From positions 62,001 through 126,000 of the forward strand of contig CAJQUW010010428.1 in the NCBI GenBank assembly GCA_907163375.1: DNA of 64,000 bases, given 5' to 3'. Of the stretch, positions 1 to 11,261 are shown piece by piece. The position numbers and the translations under genes were made by a program. Below the pieces are notes generated by a model. That model saw nothing but the letters and a program-made list of their open reading frames with translations, searched no databases and was not told the origin of the DNA. The first letter of the stretch is position 1. The number at the start of each line of letters is the position of its first letter. Source of the DNA: Prostheceraeus crozeri (Eukaryota > Platyhelminthes > Polycladida > Euryleptidae).

Positions 1-84
1 CCAATAATTTTAACAATTGTAGATTCTTTCCAAAAGCAACCGTTTTCCTCATGATTACCCTGTACCTACTAATGTTTTGCGTAT

Positions 85-630
85 TTGTCATTGTATACGT
101 TCAGCAGTTTTTTGCTTTTGTCAAATTGCTCTAGTTGTTTTCCTCCGGATTTGAGTACCGCTGAATGTGTAGAGCTGAATCGTCTATCTGAGGATACCAC
201 AGTTAAAATTGCCCCAGTCGATGGGAGCAATACATGGGTGATTGTACCTATTGAGCATTACAATGCGGAATGTTACCGCCAACTTTATGATGAAAATTTA
301 TATTCTTGTATTAATGAAGATTGTACTAACAATGTAGCTTCTCAACTTTGTAACTTATTGTATTACATAAAGAAAAAAGGTTTTATTAACAATCGCAAAT
401 TATCTCTTTTGCTGCCTAAAAGCGATTGTAATTCGCACCTTTTCTATTTGCTCCATAAAGTACATAAGAATAGCTGGTATTACACTACTATGCTCCAGGC
501 AGACCAATCATTTCAGACTCCCAAAGTATCTGCAAATTTTGTTCTGTTTTTGTAGAATATTTTCTTGCTCCTATAGTAAAGCAATCGCCTACTTTTGTTA
601 GAAACACTACATTTCATTTCCCGCATACAG
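85..630 (+). pseudogene. Penelope-like element, N-terminal and start of RT domain (broken)
   Basis: The frame reads a domain typical of Penelope-like retroelements just upstream of the reverse transcriptase: NTWVIVPIEHYNAECYRQL followed by a helical stretch, then FYLLHKVHK, which stands where PLEs have the (Y)GLPKIHK motif. The translation continues after a frameshift near 520-540 (FVEYFLAPIVKQSPTF) and a second one near 610 (HFISRIQQ). It stops abruptly at about 630, where a nested insertion begins. The RT resumes in matching register at 7283 (LRIENVKV, then FSMDILSLYTNIP). Bases 1-84 are probably more of the same element but I cannot read a clear frame there. Being a PLE is fairly secure because the C-terminal GIY-YIG domain is present downstream; the clade is not determined. 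Confidence 0.65.
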
Positions 631-899
631 CAGGTATGAGAATCTTCCGGGTTTTCCGGGTTTTTGGTGCTGAAAAGACCATTCTCGTAATTCACCTAAA
701 TATGCAATAAAAAAGTATACCCCCTCCGAAAGTTAGATTATTTAGAAAACGTCCATTTTTTCGCCCTAGCCAACTATTTTTCTTACATTAGATTATGCCA
801 AATATCAATAAAAAGGTCACAAAAATTTCAAGACCAGACCCCCTTCGCAAACTTGCTCGCTCGTTCCGGGTTTTTTATTTGCCCTCAATCTCATGCCTG
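631..899. mobile_element. 269-bp hAT-like MITE at the tip of a larger element
   Basis: Its termini are inverted: CAGGTATGAGA on the left, and the reverse complement of the right end reads CAGGCATGAGA. The hexamer ATACAG lies directly on both sides (625-630 and 900-905). The right-hand ATACAG overlaps the first three bases of the larger element starting at 903, so this MITE inserted exactly at the end of that element. No coding capacity is visible. A 6-bp duplication and CAGG ends fit the hAT-like groups with short duplications, but the family is an inference. Confidence 0.6.
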
Positions 900-1010
900 A
901 TACAGGCCTGTGATTACTCCTCAAATTCCTCAAATTTGTTTATAACTCCTCAAATCCTCAAAAATTCCTCAAATATAGCTTAACTATGAGAAATTCCTCA
1001 AATACGACAC

Positions 1011-2144
1011 ACTACAGACTAAATGTCGGATAATGTATTTTTTTTGGCGAATGGCGATGATATGTAAACTTCCAAACAAGAAGCTAAGATAGAATCCTGT
1101 AACATGTACCTTACTTCCATGCTAGTAATCATGAATCACTCATGATTTATTTCTTTTCTTTTTCGTCTCTCATGATTTATAACTTAATGATTTTTCTCTC
1201 ACACACTTGGTAGATTTTAGATAGCGTAATCCCGCTGTGCTAGCTAGATATGATATTTTGATTGGAAACAGACCTGTCCTTTTATCATCTGAATGGGCGG
1301 ACTGTTAAATAGAATCTTTTCAATATATAAGTGATAAACATAATTTTGAAAAGAGCGACTTACTCACCAATTCATTCCACATGAGGAGAAGAGAACCGTT
1401 GCTTGTCCTTCTAGTAAGTATTTTTAAATTTCTAGACATTTTCGGATATAATGATTTTCTTTTAGCCATGTCATATTTATCACATCAAAAATTAACCAGT
1501 CGTTAGCTTGTTTTTTTTAATTTTGTTACCTTGACGCACTTTGTTACGTTGAATGCATTGAATGTCGTTTTCATTTCTGCAAGCTACAGGGCTGCAGATG
1601 TTCCGGTTCGTCTGGAATTATTTTGCTAAGCAGAGAAGTTGTCCGAAGTTATTGTCTATCGAACTCACTCATTAAATGCTTTCACGTATTTAATGAGTGA
1701 AACACTGCGATCAACCAACAGAAATTGTATATTTGAACACTGCAATTTTTTACTTCATAATATTGCTTAGAATTCCAACAATAAAATGCACATTCAATTA
1801 TTTTCATTAATTGTATTGACCTTTGTCACAACCTTCTTTATATGTTTCTGCGACTATATGGCTGCTAAATGCATGCCTGTACTTCTTAAAGAACTTAAGG
1901 ATATCGATCTTCCATATCCATTATATGATAACATATAGGTAGCCCAGCCCACTTGGATTTCAGTGCTCTTATCAACTGAAGCGTTTGTTTTACTCACTCT
2001 CTTCCATTTTATTTCCGCTGAACATGAACACATCCGACGGGGTAAAGCGGATGGTCCCTAAATTTAGTGTCTACATGCCTCCTGGTCACTAGCGTGCGGG
2101 GGTTGGAAGCTTATGAAGCTCTGCTATCTCATGAGTCTTTTTGC
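1011..2144. other. Non-coding stretch inside the hAT-like element
   Basis: This AT-rich sequence holds no frame I can support. A short open frame at 2067-2288 runs into the inverted repeat that begins at 2145, so it is not credible as a gene. I see no RNA gene or array. Confidence 0.4.
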
Positions 2145-2975
2145 AGCTGGGTCATTCCACGCCACTTCAACCAAACCGTGTGGCTGACTTTCTCGAAATC
2201 CGATGAAACTCACATATTATCTTATACTGGGTATAACTACATGATTCCTGAAATATTTCCGCTCAATTATACCTTAAAGTACATTTAAATGACCTTTTAA
2301 GTTGAGATAAATCGCCAATTTTGACAAATTTAAGAAAAACCAATAAGTAAATTTCCAAAGTCTGTTGTTCTGGTCTCATTGCGAAACAGCTGTTCAAATT
2401 TTGACTGATGATCATTCAAGATCTATATTATATGTATGATCTATCGGAGTTTTCAAAATAGTATAGAGAAATTTTTTACATGACCTTGAATATTCAAAAT
2501 ATTTTGAACAAAAATCAAAAAAATGCATTTCTTTGAAAAATTCTAGAAAATTATAGAACATTCTATAATTTAATCGGCTGCACATATCAACTATCCTGTC
2601 CTTAGACATGCGTAGAAAAATTGTTTGAAAAATCCATGTAGCATAGATATGCCATTTTTACCTTGTTAAAGTTGGCTTAGTTTTGAAATTTGCACATCTT
2701 TGACCAATTCCTGCCAATTTCTCTACAACCAAAATTTGATTTTTTATGATTGATCAGTAGCAACTGGGAATCAACAATAAGTATGTAAAAAATCATAACC
2801 CGTTTTTGATTAGAAGATGAGTAATTTTGAATTTAAAATGTACTTAAAATATTTTGCTACTTAATAAGGGTAATAAGTAGTGTTGAACTACTATATTAGC
2901 ATTACAAGTTTTTTACAGATTTTAGGTGAAATTATGTAAACTAGTATTGACTAGTATTTCTTGTGATAAAACGAC
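2145..2975 (+). repeat. Left arm of long inverted repeat
   Basis: Pairs with 5479-6306 in reverse complement. The inner end is at the ATAAAACGAC sequence shortly after paired ACTAGT-like words. The near-perfect match implies recent insertion or gene conversion between the arms. Confidence 0.85.
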
Positions 2976-3378
2976 GCATTATGGCAAGTAAACATTTCTA
3001 TTCAGAACATACACAAGGCTAAAACATCGAATTGACATAACTTCAAATGCACGTCTATATACAGCTAGTGGATAATTAAATGAGTACTCTCCAAAATCAA
3101 TTCTATGTAGAATAAAAATTGATATCTATACACATACTTTTAGGAGTTATATTGGAGAAGACCTACCGGGGACAGGTGAAGGTAACGGTGGCAGACTCAA
3201 TTATTTCTTGCGCAATTTTATGTTCAATTATTCTTGGTTAATGATTATTGAAGAGATAATTCTTGATTTGATTCAGTAAAAATTTTATGTTGTCGAGGAA
3301 TTGTTATATCATTATGAAATGACCAATTTCAAGCCTGCCAAAGTTCCCTTACTACAAAAGTAGGTCCATTGTTCTGCA

Positions 3379-4234
3379 CTAAACTATTTTGTACATTCCT
3401 CTTGAATTAACCATGAGTGGTTCCTGGATTTTTCTAACAATGTCTATCAGAGGGTATCGATGAATGTCCCGGGAATCGGGATAACGGAAGTACTGAGGGC
3501 CTGCTTTCGATAAAGTTTTAATTGTCGCAATATTGCCTTCAATTTTCAAAATTTGGCCTGGGAATTCTTCACCAAAGTAGGAGACAATTGCCCAGTCGTT
3601 TGGTTTCCAATTGACAACTTCGTCGAAATCTTGCTGTACAATGTCACTAAAAAATAAAAAGAATGCGTGTATAGGCGTTATTAGATTGGAACAAGATTTT
3701 TGAGCATGACATACCGGTAATCTCCATTCATTTGCAAAATAGATAACGTGAAATAAATAATACCATATGCGGTGTACTAAGACGGTAATTCAGATATACG
3801 GTAATTTCAATATGTGCATGTCAACTACGAGTACGTACTTACTCAATTTTCAGTACCTTTGGATAAATTGTATACGGTTCCTGTCTTGTCTGAAATTAAT
3901 CGAAATGCTTTGACAGATGTTTCATTGATAGGAGCAAAGCAATGATATTGTCTGATTCCATTGATAGGCTGTGTATCACTTCTGGTCTGAATAATTTTGT
4001 CAGTTCCTCCAACATAAATGAACCTGCAAGATAATCGTCAGAATGGATATTTCATAAAGATAATTGATTATCATAATATAGATTTCGATAAAAGTATTTG
4101 CCTGTGGACAGTTACAAAACGTTCAAGCAGCATTAGAAGACGAAGCACATAGCTTACTTAATGCCTGTTATCTGATCTTTTGCAACTTGAAAGAATCTTT
4201 CTGGACTATCAATTAGCGCAATATGAGGGTGTAG
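3379..4234 (-). CDS. Intron-containing transposase-like protein, C-terminal exons
   Basis: Three blocks read on the minus strand. Block 1 (4234-4158) follows an AG and gives LHPHIALIDSPERFFQVAKD. It ends before GTAAGC and joins in frame to block 2 (4023-3857, after TTGCAG), which gives KFIYVGGTDKIIQTRSD and later PINGIRQYHCFAP. Block 3 (3646-3379, after TTTTTAG) gives VVNWKPNDWAIVSYFGEEF, PGQILKIEGN and a C-terminal YPLIDIVRKIQ before a TAG stop. By eye the junction of blocks 2 and 3 does not keep frame at the obvious GT donor, so either the donor differs or the copy is damaged. Upstream exons are not resolved; one candidate lies at about 4735-4835. The DW-VxY-PG tudor/SH3-like end is, from memory, shared with uncharacterised transposase-like proteins of cnidarians and other invertebrates. 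The function is inferred from its position inside a transposon. Confidence 0.55.
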
Positions 4235-5478
4235 CTTAAATCATAACATTAAGAGGGTGTGAATATATCATAGTATTAGTTCAGGGTATAAGATTTCTAC
4301 TTAGAGAAAAAATTACTGCAGATAAGCCATATTCGACATATCGGCCTAAAAGTTCCCGGTAAAAATTTGCGTGTCATAGCCTTGAATTAAAGACGGCCTT
4401 GCTTAAATCTACCCTTGTAGGAAAAATCTATTTTTTTAATCGCACTATGATTGTTGTCACAAAAACGCGATATGCTTGAAATACACGTATCTTCAAGTTT
4501 ACGAGAATGTAATCAATTGATACGAATGATGAAATTTGTTTATTTCAATCACAAGAAATTTAACAATGAATTACTCAACATTTATATTGATACATTGATA
4601 TGAATAAAGATACATTAACTGATTAAAATATTTTACTATACGTGTTGAAAGCGTCATCTTACATGAGAATTCTTATTCATATGAAATTCTTGAACAATAT
4701 TACTGTTAAGATTACTTACAGGTTACAGCGTTTGAAATCCTCCGCCCGGCTCGTAGGATCAAAGAAGAACGAATGATTGATAGAAACACCGCGTGAAGTA
4801 AAAGTGGGATAGTTGCGCAATCCATTCACTGTATAGTGTTGATATCATCCCACTCTGATTAAATAAGTCATATGCGACGAATAGTGATGCGCAGTTTAAA
4901 GAAAACAATGAAAAGAGAAATCACGTAATCCAAAGCACGATCGATTCGCTGGTGGACCTTGCATTGATGTAGGAGTTAAACATAATAGCGGACTTCTCTA
5001 GATTTCTTGCTGCTGCGTTGAAGCCTGGAACTTCCGACCGTCGAAGCGAAACGGGGGATAGGATGTCACACACCCAGCCTACAAATCATCACATTAGCTG
5101 ACAATTCTCTAAAATAAAACCTCTCCCAATACACCTGGGATGTCACTTGAAAGTGTGACATCACACAGAAGGAATATATCACACAGGGGATAACGCTACC
5201 CATCGTCCGAAAATTAATTCGTTCATTGATAGTGCTTGGTCGTTATGTAATTTAAACAACAATAGCCAAAATCATTAAGTTTGAGAACGGGAACTTAACT
5301 TAACATCATTTTTCTCTAGTCAATCGAGACCAAAAATAAATTGGGCACGGTTCAGAAATTCATGAAGATCTTTATGATGCACATAGCTTACATGTATCTA
5401 AATAAGTGTGCTTGAACGGGAAACTTAATAAAGTGTAAATACTTAATTTCAATTAAGTAATTCAATACTAGTTACGCG
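4235..5478. other. Upstream part of the transposon gene, exons unresolved
   Basis: This segment lies between the readable exons and the right inverted-repeat arm. A minus-strand frame at about 4835-4735 (NGLRNYPTFTSRGVSINHSF, ending FKRCNL before GTAAGT) looks like an exon with a good donor, but its phase does not join block 1 directly. No other frame is persuasive. Confidence 0.35.
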
Positions 5479-6306
5479 GTCGTTTTATCACAAGAAATAC
5501 TAGTCAATACTAGTTTACATAATTTCACCTAAAATCTGTAAAAAACTTGTAATGCTAATATAGTAGTTCAACACTACTTATTACCCTTATTAAGTAGCAA
5601 AATATTTTAAGTACATTTTAAATTCAAAATTACTCATCTTCTAATCAAAAACGGGTTATGATTTTTTACATACTTATTGTTGATTCCCAGTTGCTACTGA
5701 TCAATCATAAAAAATCAAATTTTGGTTGTAGAGAAATTGGCAGGAATTGGTCAAAGATGTGCAAATTTCAAAACTAAGCCAACTTTAACAAGGTAAAAAT
5801 GGCATATCTATGCTACATGGATTTTTCAAACAATTTTTCTACGCATGTCTAAGGACAGGATAGTTGATATGTGCAGCCGATTAAATTATAGAATGTTCTA
5901 TAATTTTCTAGAATTTTTCAAAGAAATGCATTTTTTTGATTTTTGTTCAAAATATTTTGAATATTCAAGGTCATGTAAAAAATTTCTCTATACTATTTTG
6001 AAAACTCCGATAGATCATACATATAATATAGATCTTGAATGATCATCAGTCAAAATTTGAACAGCTGTTTCGCAATGAGACCAGAACAACAGACTTTGGA
6101 AATTTACTTGGTTTTTCTTAAATTTGTCAAAATTGGCGATTTATCTCAACTTAAAAGGTCATTTAAATGTACTTTAAGGTATAATTGAGCGGAAATATTT
6201 CAGGAATCATGTAGTTATACCCAGTATAAGATAATATGTGAGTTTCATCGGATTTCGAGAAAGTCAGCCACACGGTTTGGTTGAAGTGGCGTGGAATGAC
6301 CCAGCT
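5479..6306 (-). repeat. Right arm of long inverted repeat
   Basis: Reverse complement of 2145-2975 with very few differences. It ends at AATGACCCAGCT. Confidence 0.85.
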
Positions 6307-7200
6307 ACATTTTCCAGGGTCTGCCGACCGACATTTATCCTGGATGAATTATTCACTTATAGATCGTTTTCATAATTTGCTAAACACAGGTTGGTGTGAA
6401 ATTAGTGCACACATTGCTTATCGTTGTATGTGAACTTAGATTAATTAAGACATTGAGCCACATAATACTGGGTTGGTAGATTTTCAACCTGGGTCTACTG
6501 CAAGATGTGGACGTCAATATCTCGGCACAACTTCATGCGAATAGAGGTGATAATCTTTCACTCTTTGCCTGTATGAGACCAACAACTCAACTGGCATGCC
6601 TGTTCCCGACACTTGTTTTGTGTTGTATGAGAGAATTCATGTTCATTTGAATGCAGATCGGAGCGATATGATCAAGCGCTAACAAGTAAACAAAACCCAC
6701 CAAAACTTATGTAGCATAAAGTAAAATTAATAAATTAGTGTGTAATGTGGCGTATCCTTCATGATAAATTACTGACTTTTTATAAGTCACAAGCATTCCG
6801 TCAACGATTTTAAGCTTTCTATACTTATGGGTTACTCTCCTCCAAAATTTGTCTGAAGTCCGTAAAAATTAATCGTTGCAAAGCCCCAGATGCATGTGCT
6901 TGAGGATATATCCTACATTCAAAAAAATTAGAGCGTACAAATCTGACAAGCATCATTGAATTGGAGACGATAGCGTGAAGCACAGCGATATCAGCAGCTG
7001 ATCTGACATCCTCTGTTCGACACATTCTAAGCAGAATACTTGAGGCAACAAATTAATTTCGTAACAACGCGGGAAGTGATTATGACCAAGTCAGTATTTC
7101 TTTGCAAAATACACAACTTCAAAAAGTGAGGTGTGGTCAACCCTTGGGTTACCTTCTTCGTTGCGACTTTCATGATTTGAAGTTTTTCTTGCAATTATCA
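6307..7200. other. Right interior of the hAT-like element, no gene recognised
   Basis: The only open frame worth mention is on the minus strand at 6825-7025 (66 codons, containing RTEDVRSAADIAVLHAIVSN). I do not recognise it, and it could be an exon of the element or chance. The rest is AT-rich without visible repeats. Confidence 0.35.
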
Positions 7201-7282
7201 TATTAGGCTGCCTTTCCATTCCTCAAATTTTTCACAAAAAATCCTCAATTTTTTTCATATGCTAATCACAGGCCTGCGCATA

Positions 7283-8110
7283 GAAAATGTAAAGGTTTGT
7301 AATCAAACTGTATTCTTTTCAATGGACATTTTATCCTTATATACAAATATACCCATTGGTGAGGGTATTGCCTCGGTAAGCCGCGCTTTTTTAAAGTATC
7401 CGAATCCGAAGCGGCCTGATTTAGGCTTACTGACTATGTTAAGAATTGTCGAATAATACATTTATATTTAATGGTGACTTCTTCATGATTTTATTAAAGT
7501 TACAGTGAATCATAGTTTTCTGAGTTAACATTTTTGGACTTACAATTGTATAAGAACAATGATCGTATTTTTCACCGAACTTTTTTCAGGTCCATTGACA
7601 AACATCTTTTACTTGCACCTGATTCTTACCATCCCCAACATGCATTTAAAAATCTTTCGTATGGGCAACTGTACCGCTGGTTCTCACATATCGCTTCATA
7701 TAACGACTTCACAGAGACGAAAAACTGTTCAACCTTTTTGCCGAACTCAAGGGTACCCACGTAGCAAAATTCGTCATAGTGTACGAAAAGTTTTTTCCTT
7801 TACTAAGCGATCACCTGAATGTTGGAACCCAGGCGTCAAAAAGTGTCCTAGTTTTTGTAAAATTTGTGAATATAGTTTTATTTGTACTGTTATTGTTAAT
7901 AGTGTCAATGCATCTTTTCCTCCTGTACATAGTATTTTCTGCCGGGACAAAAATGTAATCTATTTAATCACGTGTGCAAATTGTATTAAACGTTATGTCG
8001 GCCAAACATCGCGACCATTGTATAAACGTAATAACGAGCACATCTACAATGTTGTAAACAATGACAATTCCTATGTTGCTCAGCATTTAACACTAATTGT
8101 AATTTGCTGA
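7283..8110 (+). pseudogene. Penelope-like element, RT remnant and GIY-YIG endonuclease (broken)
   Basis: This continues the element that begins at 85. RT motif A is clear (FSMDILSLYTNIPIGEGI). The following frame (NNTFIFNGDFF) is reached by a frameshift, and the central RT region with the YxDD box is missing by internal deletion at about 7490-7525. The text resumes as LTFLDLQLYKNN and later HAFKNLSYGQLYRWF. The C-terminus has CRDKNVIYLITCANCIKRYV followed by GQTSRPLYKRNNEHI, a standard GIY-YIG endonuclease core (YLI, then YVGQT) of the type fused to Penelope RTs, where it makes the nick used for integration. The copy cannot be functional. Confidence 0.8.
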
Positions 8111-8234
8111 ATTTTTCTTTTACTTCATTGGAGCATTGTAGCAGCCTTCAAAGGCGACTTCAAAAGGGAAATTAATAGATAAAGAAGATTAACACAATAC
8201 ATGCGGAAGGATTGAACATGGAGCTCAATAAGCA

Positions 8235-8907
8235 CAATAGGTCTCGTCTTGTGTTACCTCATAGGGCCTAGGTGGTCCAAGTGGCATGTGTTGATGACCT
8301 GAGCAGTTGGATGCTTCATTCACATCCAAAATATGGTGATTCCATGTCAAATTATCAAATTGATAAGGAATTGAACTCTTCAGAGCTATATGTACCTCAT
8401 AGGGCCTAGGTGGTCCAAGTGGTATTTGTTGATGACCAGGACAGTTGAAGGTTTCATTCACATCCAAAGTATGGTGACTCCATGTCAAATTATCAAATTG
8501 ATAAGGAATTGTTCTCTTCAGAGCTATATCTACCTCACAGGGCCTAGGTGGTCCAAGTGGTATGTGTTGATGACCTGAGCAGTTGGATGCTTCATTCACA
8601 TCCGAAATTTGGTGATCTATGTCTAATTATCAAATTGATAAGGATTTGGTCTCTTCAGAGCTATATCTACCTCATAGGTCCTAGGTGGTCCAAGTGGTAT
8701 ATGTTGATGACCAGGACAGTTGGATGCTTCATTCACATCCAAAATATGGTGACTCCATGTCAGATTATCAAATTAATAGGGAATTGGTCTCTTCAGAGCC
8801 ATATTTACCTCATAGGACCTAAGTGGTCCAAGTGGTATATGTTCATGACCAGGACAGTTGGATGCTTCAGTTGGTTCAGTTCTGCCTTAAAATTGAGATG
8901 TTTGTGA
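8235..8907 (-). repeat. 138-bp tandem array, five units
   Basis: The landmark GGTGGTCCAA recurs at 8271, 8409, 8547 and 8684, and as AGTGGTCCAA at 8822, so the period is 137-138 bp. Because 138 is 46 codons, units stay in phase. The minus strand reads repeated 46-residue blocks such as GHQHIPLGPPRPYEV followed by PYQFDNLTWNHH, and the plus strand is also open across several units. Units differ by scattered substitutions and one has a 1-bp difference in length. Coding status is undecided. Confidence 0.85.
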
Positions 8908-9192
8908 TGCCGAACTTTTCGCATTCTTTCTGATGATGTGCAGCGGTATGCATTGTTTAGTAGATGCGTTCAGATATAAATTCATTGTATTTTTATTTGA
9001 ATTGAAGTGGTGGTTCGAAATGAAGTAGTAGGCCTCTTCTTGAATTAATGATTGCATTGCTCATGATTGACTTCATTCTTTATTCAGGTAATTGACATTT
9101 ATCTTCTTGTTTTTGCAGAATCAGACGACATTTTCCATCATCCAGAGGATCGCAGATACTTTCATTCACTCTGCATCTACGTCAATTGTCAG

Positions 9193-9990
9193 TTGAAGCT
9201 GGGACATTCCCATAACGATGTCTACATGTTTCATAATTTTAATAAACTTATAGTTAATAAGACTTAAGGTTTGTCCTTAAGAGGACAGGTGGTGCGTTCC
9301 CACCGGCAGACATTAAACGTTCAAGGCGCGTCAAACTTTTGACTATCCTAGGACTACATTTTAGAGCCAAACTTGACGAGATCGGTGTGGAGGACCTTCC
9401 CACTAGTCCATTTTTCACTCAGCGCTTCTAAAGCGGGGCTGGACCTTACCCCTAATGGTCCTCTGACTTGTGATCCTCGACAAATGCATGAATGCATGAA
9501 GGTCTTTAAGCACAAAGACTTGACGGATCTGATTGCGTGCCGGGCGGACCTACCCGGGGGTCCATAACATAGCGCTATACGGGCTGGACTTCACCCTTAA
9601 GTGTACGAGATCGTACAAGGCCGCTTAACAAGTGATCTCCTTGGTCAAAGTTTCAGGCTCGATTGATTAGGAACTTATATATAAATAGACACTTAGTAAT
9701 CACCATGTCAACCCCATGGAGACCAGTAACCGACACAGTCCATTCATCACACTAGGGTAGTTAGCGATAAAAAAAAAAAAGAACAAACGTTAAAACAAAT
9801 AAAACAATAGCCAGTCGTCAGCAGGTACCCGCCTGGTTGCGTTTCGGCCCCTCTACCTGAACGCTCAAGCCCAGGCGGGCGGGGCCCCGCATAAACTTAT
9901 ATGCGGCTGGCATTCTAAAATCAATACAGTAATGATATGTGTAATAATAAGTAATACTGATAGTAATAGTAAAAACAAAAACAAAACAAC
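9193..9990. other. GC-richer non-coding segment downstream of the RT
   Basis: On the element's own strand this is the 3' region after the RT frame. It is noticeably richer in G and C than its surroundings, with paired motifs (CGAGATCGTAC; a CCCGCC...GGCGGG-type pairing at about 9828-9885) suggesting RNA structure. Short open frames (9373-9567 plus, 10012-9818 minus) have no recognisable content. It is absent from the right-hand copy. Confidence 0.35.
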
Positions 9991-10097
9991 CGCAAAAGAC
10001 GGATACATCCAAAACAAACTAAAATATATGTGTGAAATACTGAAATGGTATAACCAATAAAAAAAAAATGTTTAGAAAACAGTGTTAATTATATTTT

Positions 10098-11255
10098 TTA
10101 AAATGCGCACTGCGATGTCAGCTGCCTGGCTGAGAAATATCCAAACTTGACTAGAAAATTGTTATGACCGGTTAGGATTTTCTCAGTACATGCCTTCATT
10201 TTAGACTTACAATATCCTCTGCTGCTCATCACAAAAAGTGTCATATTAATTCGTTTAATTAGATCTTCAAGATGTGAGCAGATGCGACAATAACGTAAAA
10301 CCTGGCCGGCAAATACATTAATTCCCATGTTATAAGGTATTGCACTGTCTGGAAATGTCAACAGAACAACAGGGAAATCAAAATCTTCCACTTTATGATA
10401 TATTGAGGTTCGAAGACCGTCACTACTAGATTGGAGTCTCACATCGAGGTAAACAACTGCTTTGTCATTGACTCCGTTTCTATCTGCAAGAAGCTCCATT
10501 GGGTAAATTTTCGGAATTAAGGTATTGAAATGCTTGTAATTTATTACGCATATATCGTCTATATATCTCGAAGTGTTTGACAATAATTTAGCTAGTCCAA
10601 ACTTTTTATTTTTAACCAATTGTTTCATAAAAGCAAATTCGCAATTTAACAGAAACAAGTCGGCAAGTAAAGGACTGCAATTCCCTCCCATTGGTACTCC
10701 TCGAATTTGTCTGAACACGTAACCGGAAAAAGAAATGTAGACTTCAGACACTATAAAATCAATAGCCTTCTTAAAAGAGTCCACGTCATAACAAGAATAC
10801 CCCTTATATTTGATTTTGGAGAAAAACGACTTCTCATATCCTACACACAAGTATCTACGATTAGTGGAATTGAATGTGAGATCAAGGATGGAAAAAATAT
10901 TATTCTTGATAGCACCTTGATCTAAGTTTGTATAAAGAGTAGAGAAGTCAAAAACTTGCATAGAGTGGACGTTCACGTTAGAAATATTCCTCAAAAAATC
11001 TTGAGTCGAGGCTACACTCCAAAAATAAGAATAACCAGTATTACTCCTGATTGACTCACAGTATCTATGGAAATTTTCTCTTATCACTTTCAGACCTTTG
11101 TTGATATTCACCGATAACTTTTTAGTTGTACAATTTCTGGCTCCGGCAATGAATCTAAACTTATAAGGATTTTTATGCAATTTTGGAATCCAGAAAATTG
11201 TCAGAAACAGCAATCCTTTGAAATGGTCATCGACTGCTGGACTAGCGGAGGTCAT
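10098..11255 (-). CDS. Penelope-type reverse transcriptase, 385 codons
   Basis: The frame opens with ATG at 11255. IPKLHKNPYKFRFIAGARN stands in the fingers region, followed by motif A (QVFDFSTLYTNLDQGAI), motif B (GVPMGGNCSPLLADLFLL) and motif C (RYIDDICVIN, the catalytic YxDD). After that come YLDVRLQ and a long C-terminal tail (NMGINVFAGQVLRYCRIC). The combination matches the uncharacterised RT family of corals and hydrozoans related to Penelope-like elements. No GIY-YIG domain follows, so it resembles endonuclease-less clades. It is uninterrupted over 385 codons. In the same register upstream, after a TGA, lies a 109-codon frame. The right-hand copy of the element has lost this whole domain. 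Confidence 0.75.
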   Translation of the reverse strand: MTSASPAVDDHFKGLLFLTIFWIPKLHKNPYKFRFIAGARNCTTKKLSVNINKGLKVIRENFHRYCESIRSNTGYSYFWSVASTQDFLRNISNVNVHSMQVFDFSTLYTNLDQGAIKNNIFSILDLTFNSTNRRYLCVGYEKSFFSKIKYKGYSCYDVDSFKKAIDFIVSEVYISFSGYVFRQIRGVPMGGNCSPLLADLFLLNCEFAFMKQLVKNKKFGLAKLLSNTSRYIDDICVINYKHFNTLIPKIYPMELLADRNGVNDKAVVYLDVRLQSSSDGLRTSIYHKVEDFDFPVVLLTFPDSAIPYNMGINVFAGQVLRYCRICSHLEDLIKRINMTLFVMSSRGYCKSKMKACTEKILTGHNNFLVKFGYFSARQLTSQCAF

Positions 11256-11261
11256 CCGCCC

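Larger units (their letters stand above)
2149..6302 (-). mobile_element. 4.15-kb DNA transposon with about 830-bp terminal inverted repeats
   Basis: The outer ends read GGGTCATTCCACG and its reverse complement, immediately flanked by AGCT on both sides. AGCT is its own complement, so it could be a 4-bp target duplication or part of the repeat. The two arms (2145-2975 and 5479-6306) match almost base for base; one visible difference is a 3-bp indel. An identical 65-codon frame appears in both arms, which is a consequence of the repeat and not a gene. The interior carries a minus-strand gene with spliceosomal-looking introns (3379-4234). The superfamily is not assigned; the encoded C-terminal domain resembles that of a widespread uncharacterised transposase-like family. 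Confidence 0.75.
903..7276. mobile_element. 6.4-kb hAT-like element that splits the Penelope-like element
   Basis: The outer ends are inverted repeats: CAGGCCTGTGATTA at 903 and the reverse complement of the same 14 bases ending at 7276. CGCATA flanks both sides (622-627, before the small MITE inserted, and 7277-7282), a 6-bp target duplication. Removing the insert brings HFISRIQQ and LRIENVKV of the Penelope-like RT together. Both ends carry several subterminal CCTCAAAT motifs (915-1000 and about 7222-7250). No hAT transposase was recognised. Much of the interior is another element (2149-6302). A 66-codon open frame on the minus strand at 6825-7025 has no recognisable motif. Confidence 0.65.

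Noticed and set aside
2412-6042. Identical 65-codon frames at 2412-2609 (minus) and 5845-6042 (plus)
   Set aside because: They are the same bases in the two arms of a long inverted repeat, with no protein-like pattern.
8390-8907. Plus-strand frames through the 138-bp array as genes
   Set aside because: The period is a multiple of three, so any chance open frame repeats. Both strands are open and neither is convincing without codon evidence.
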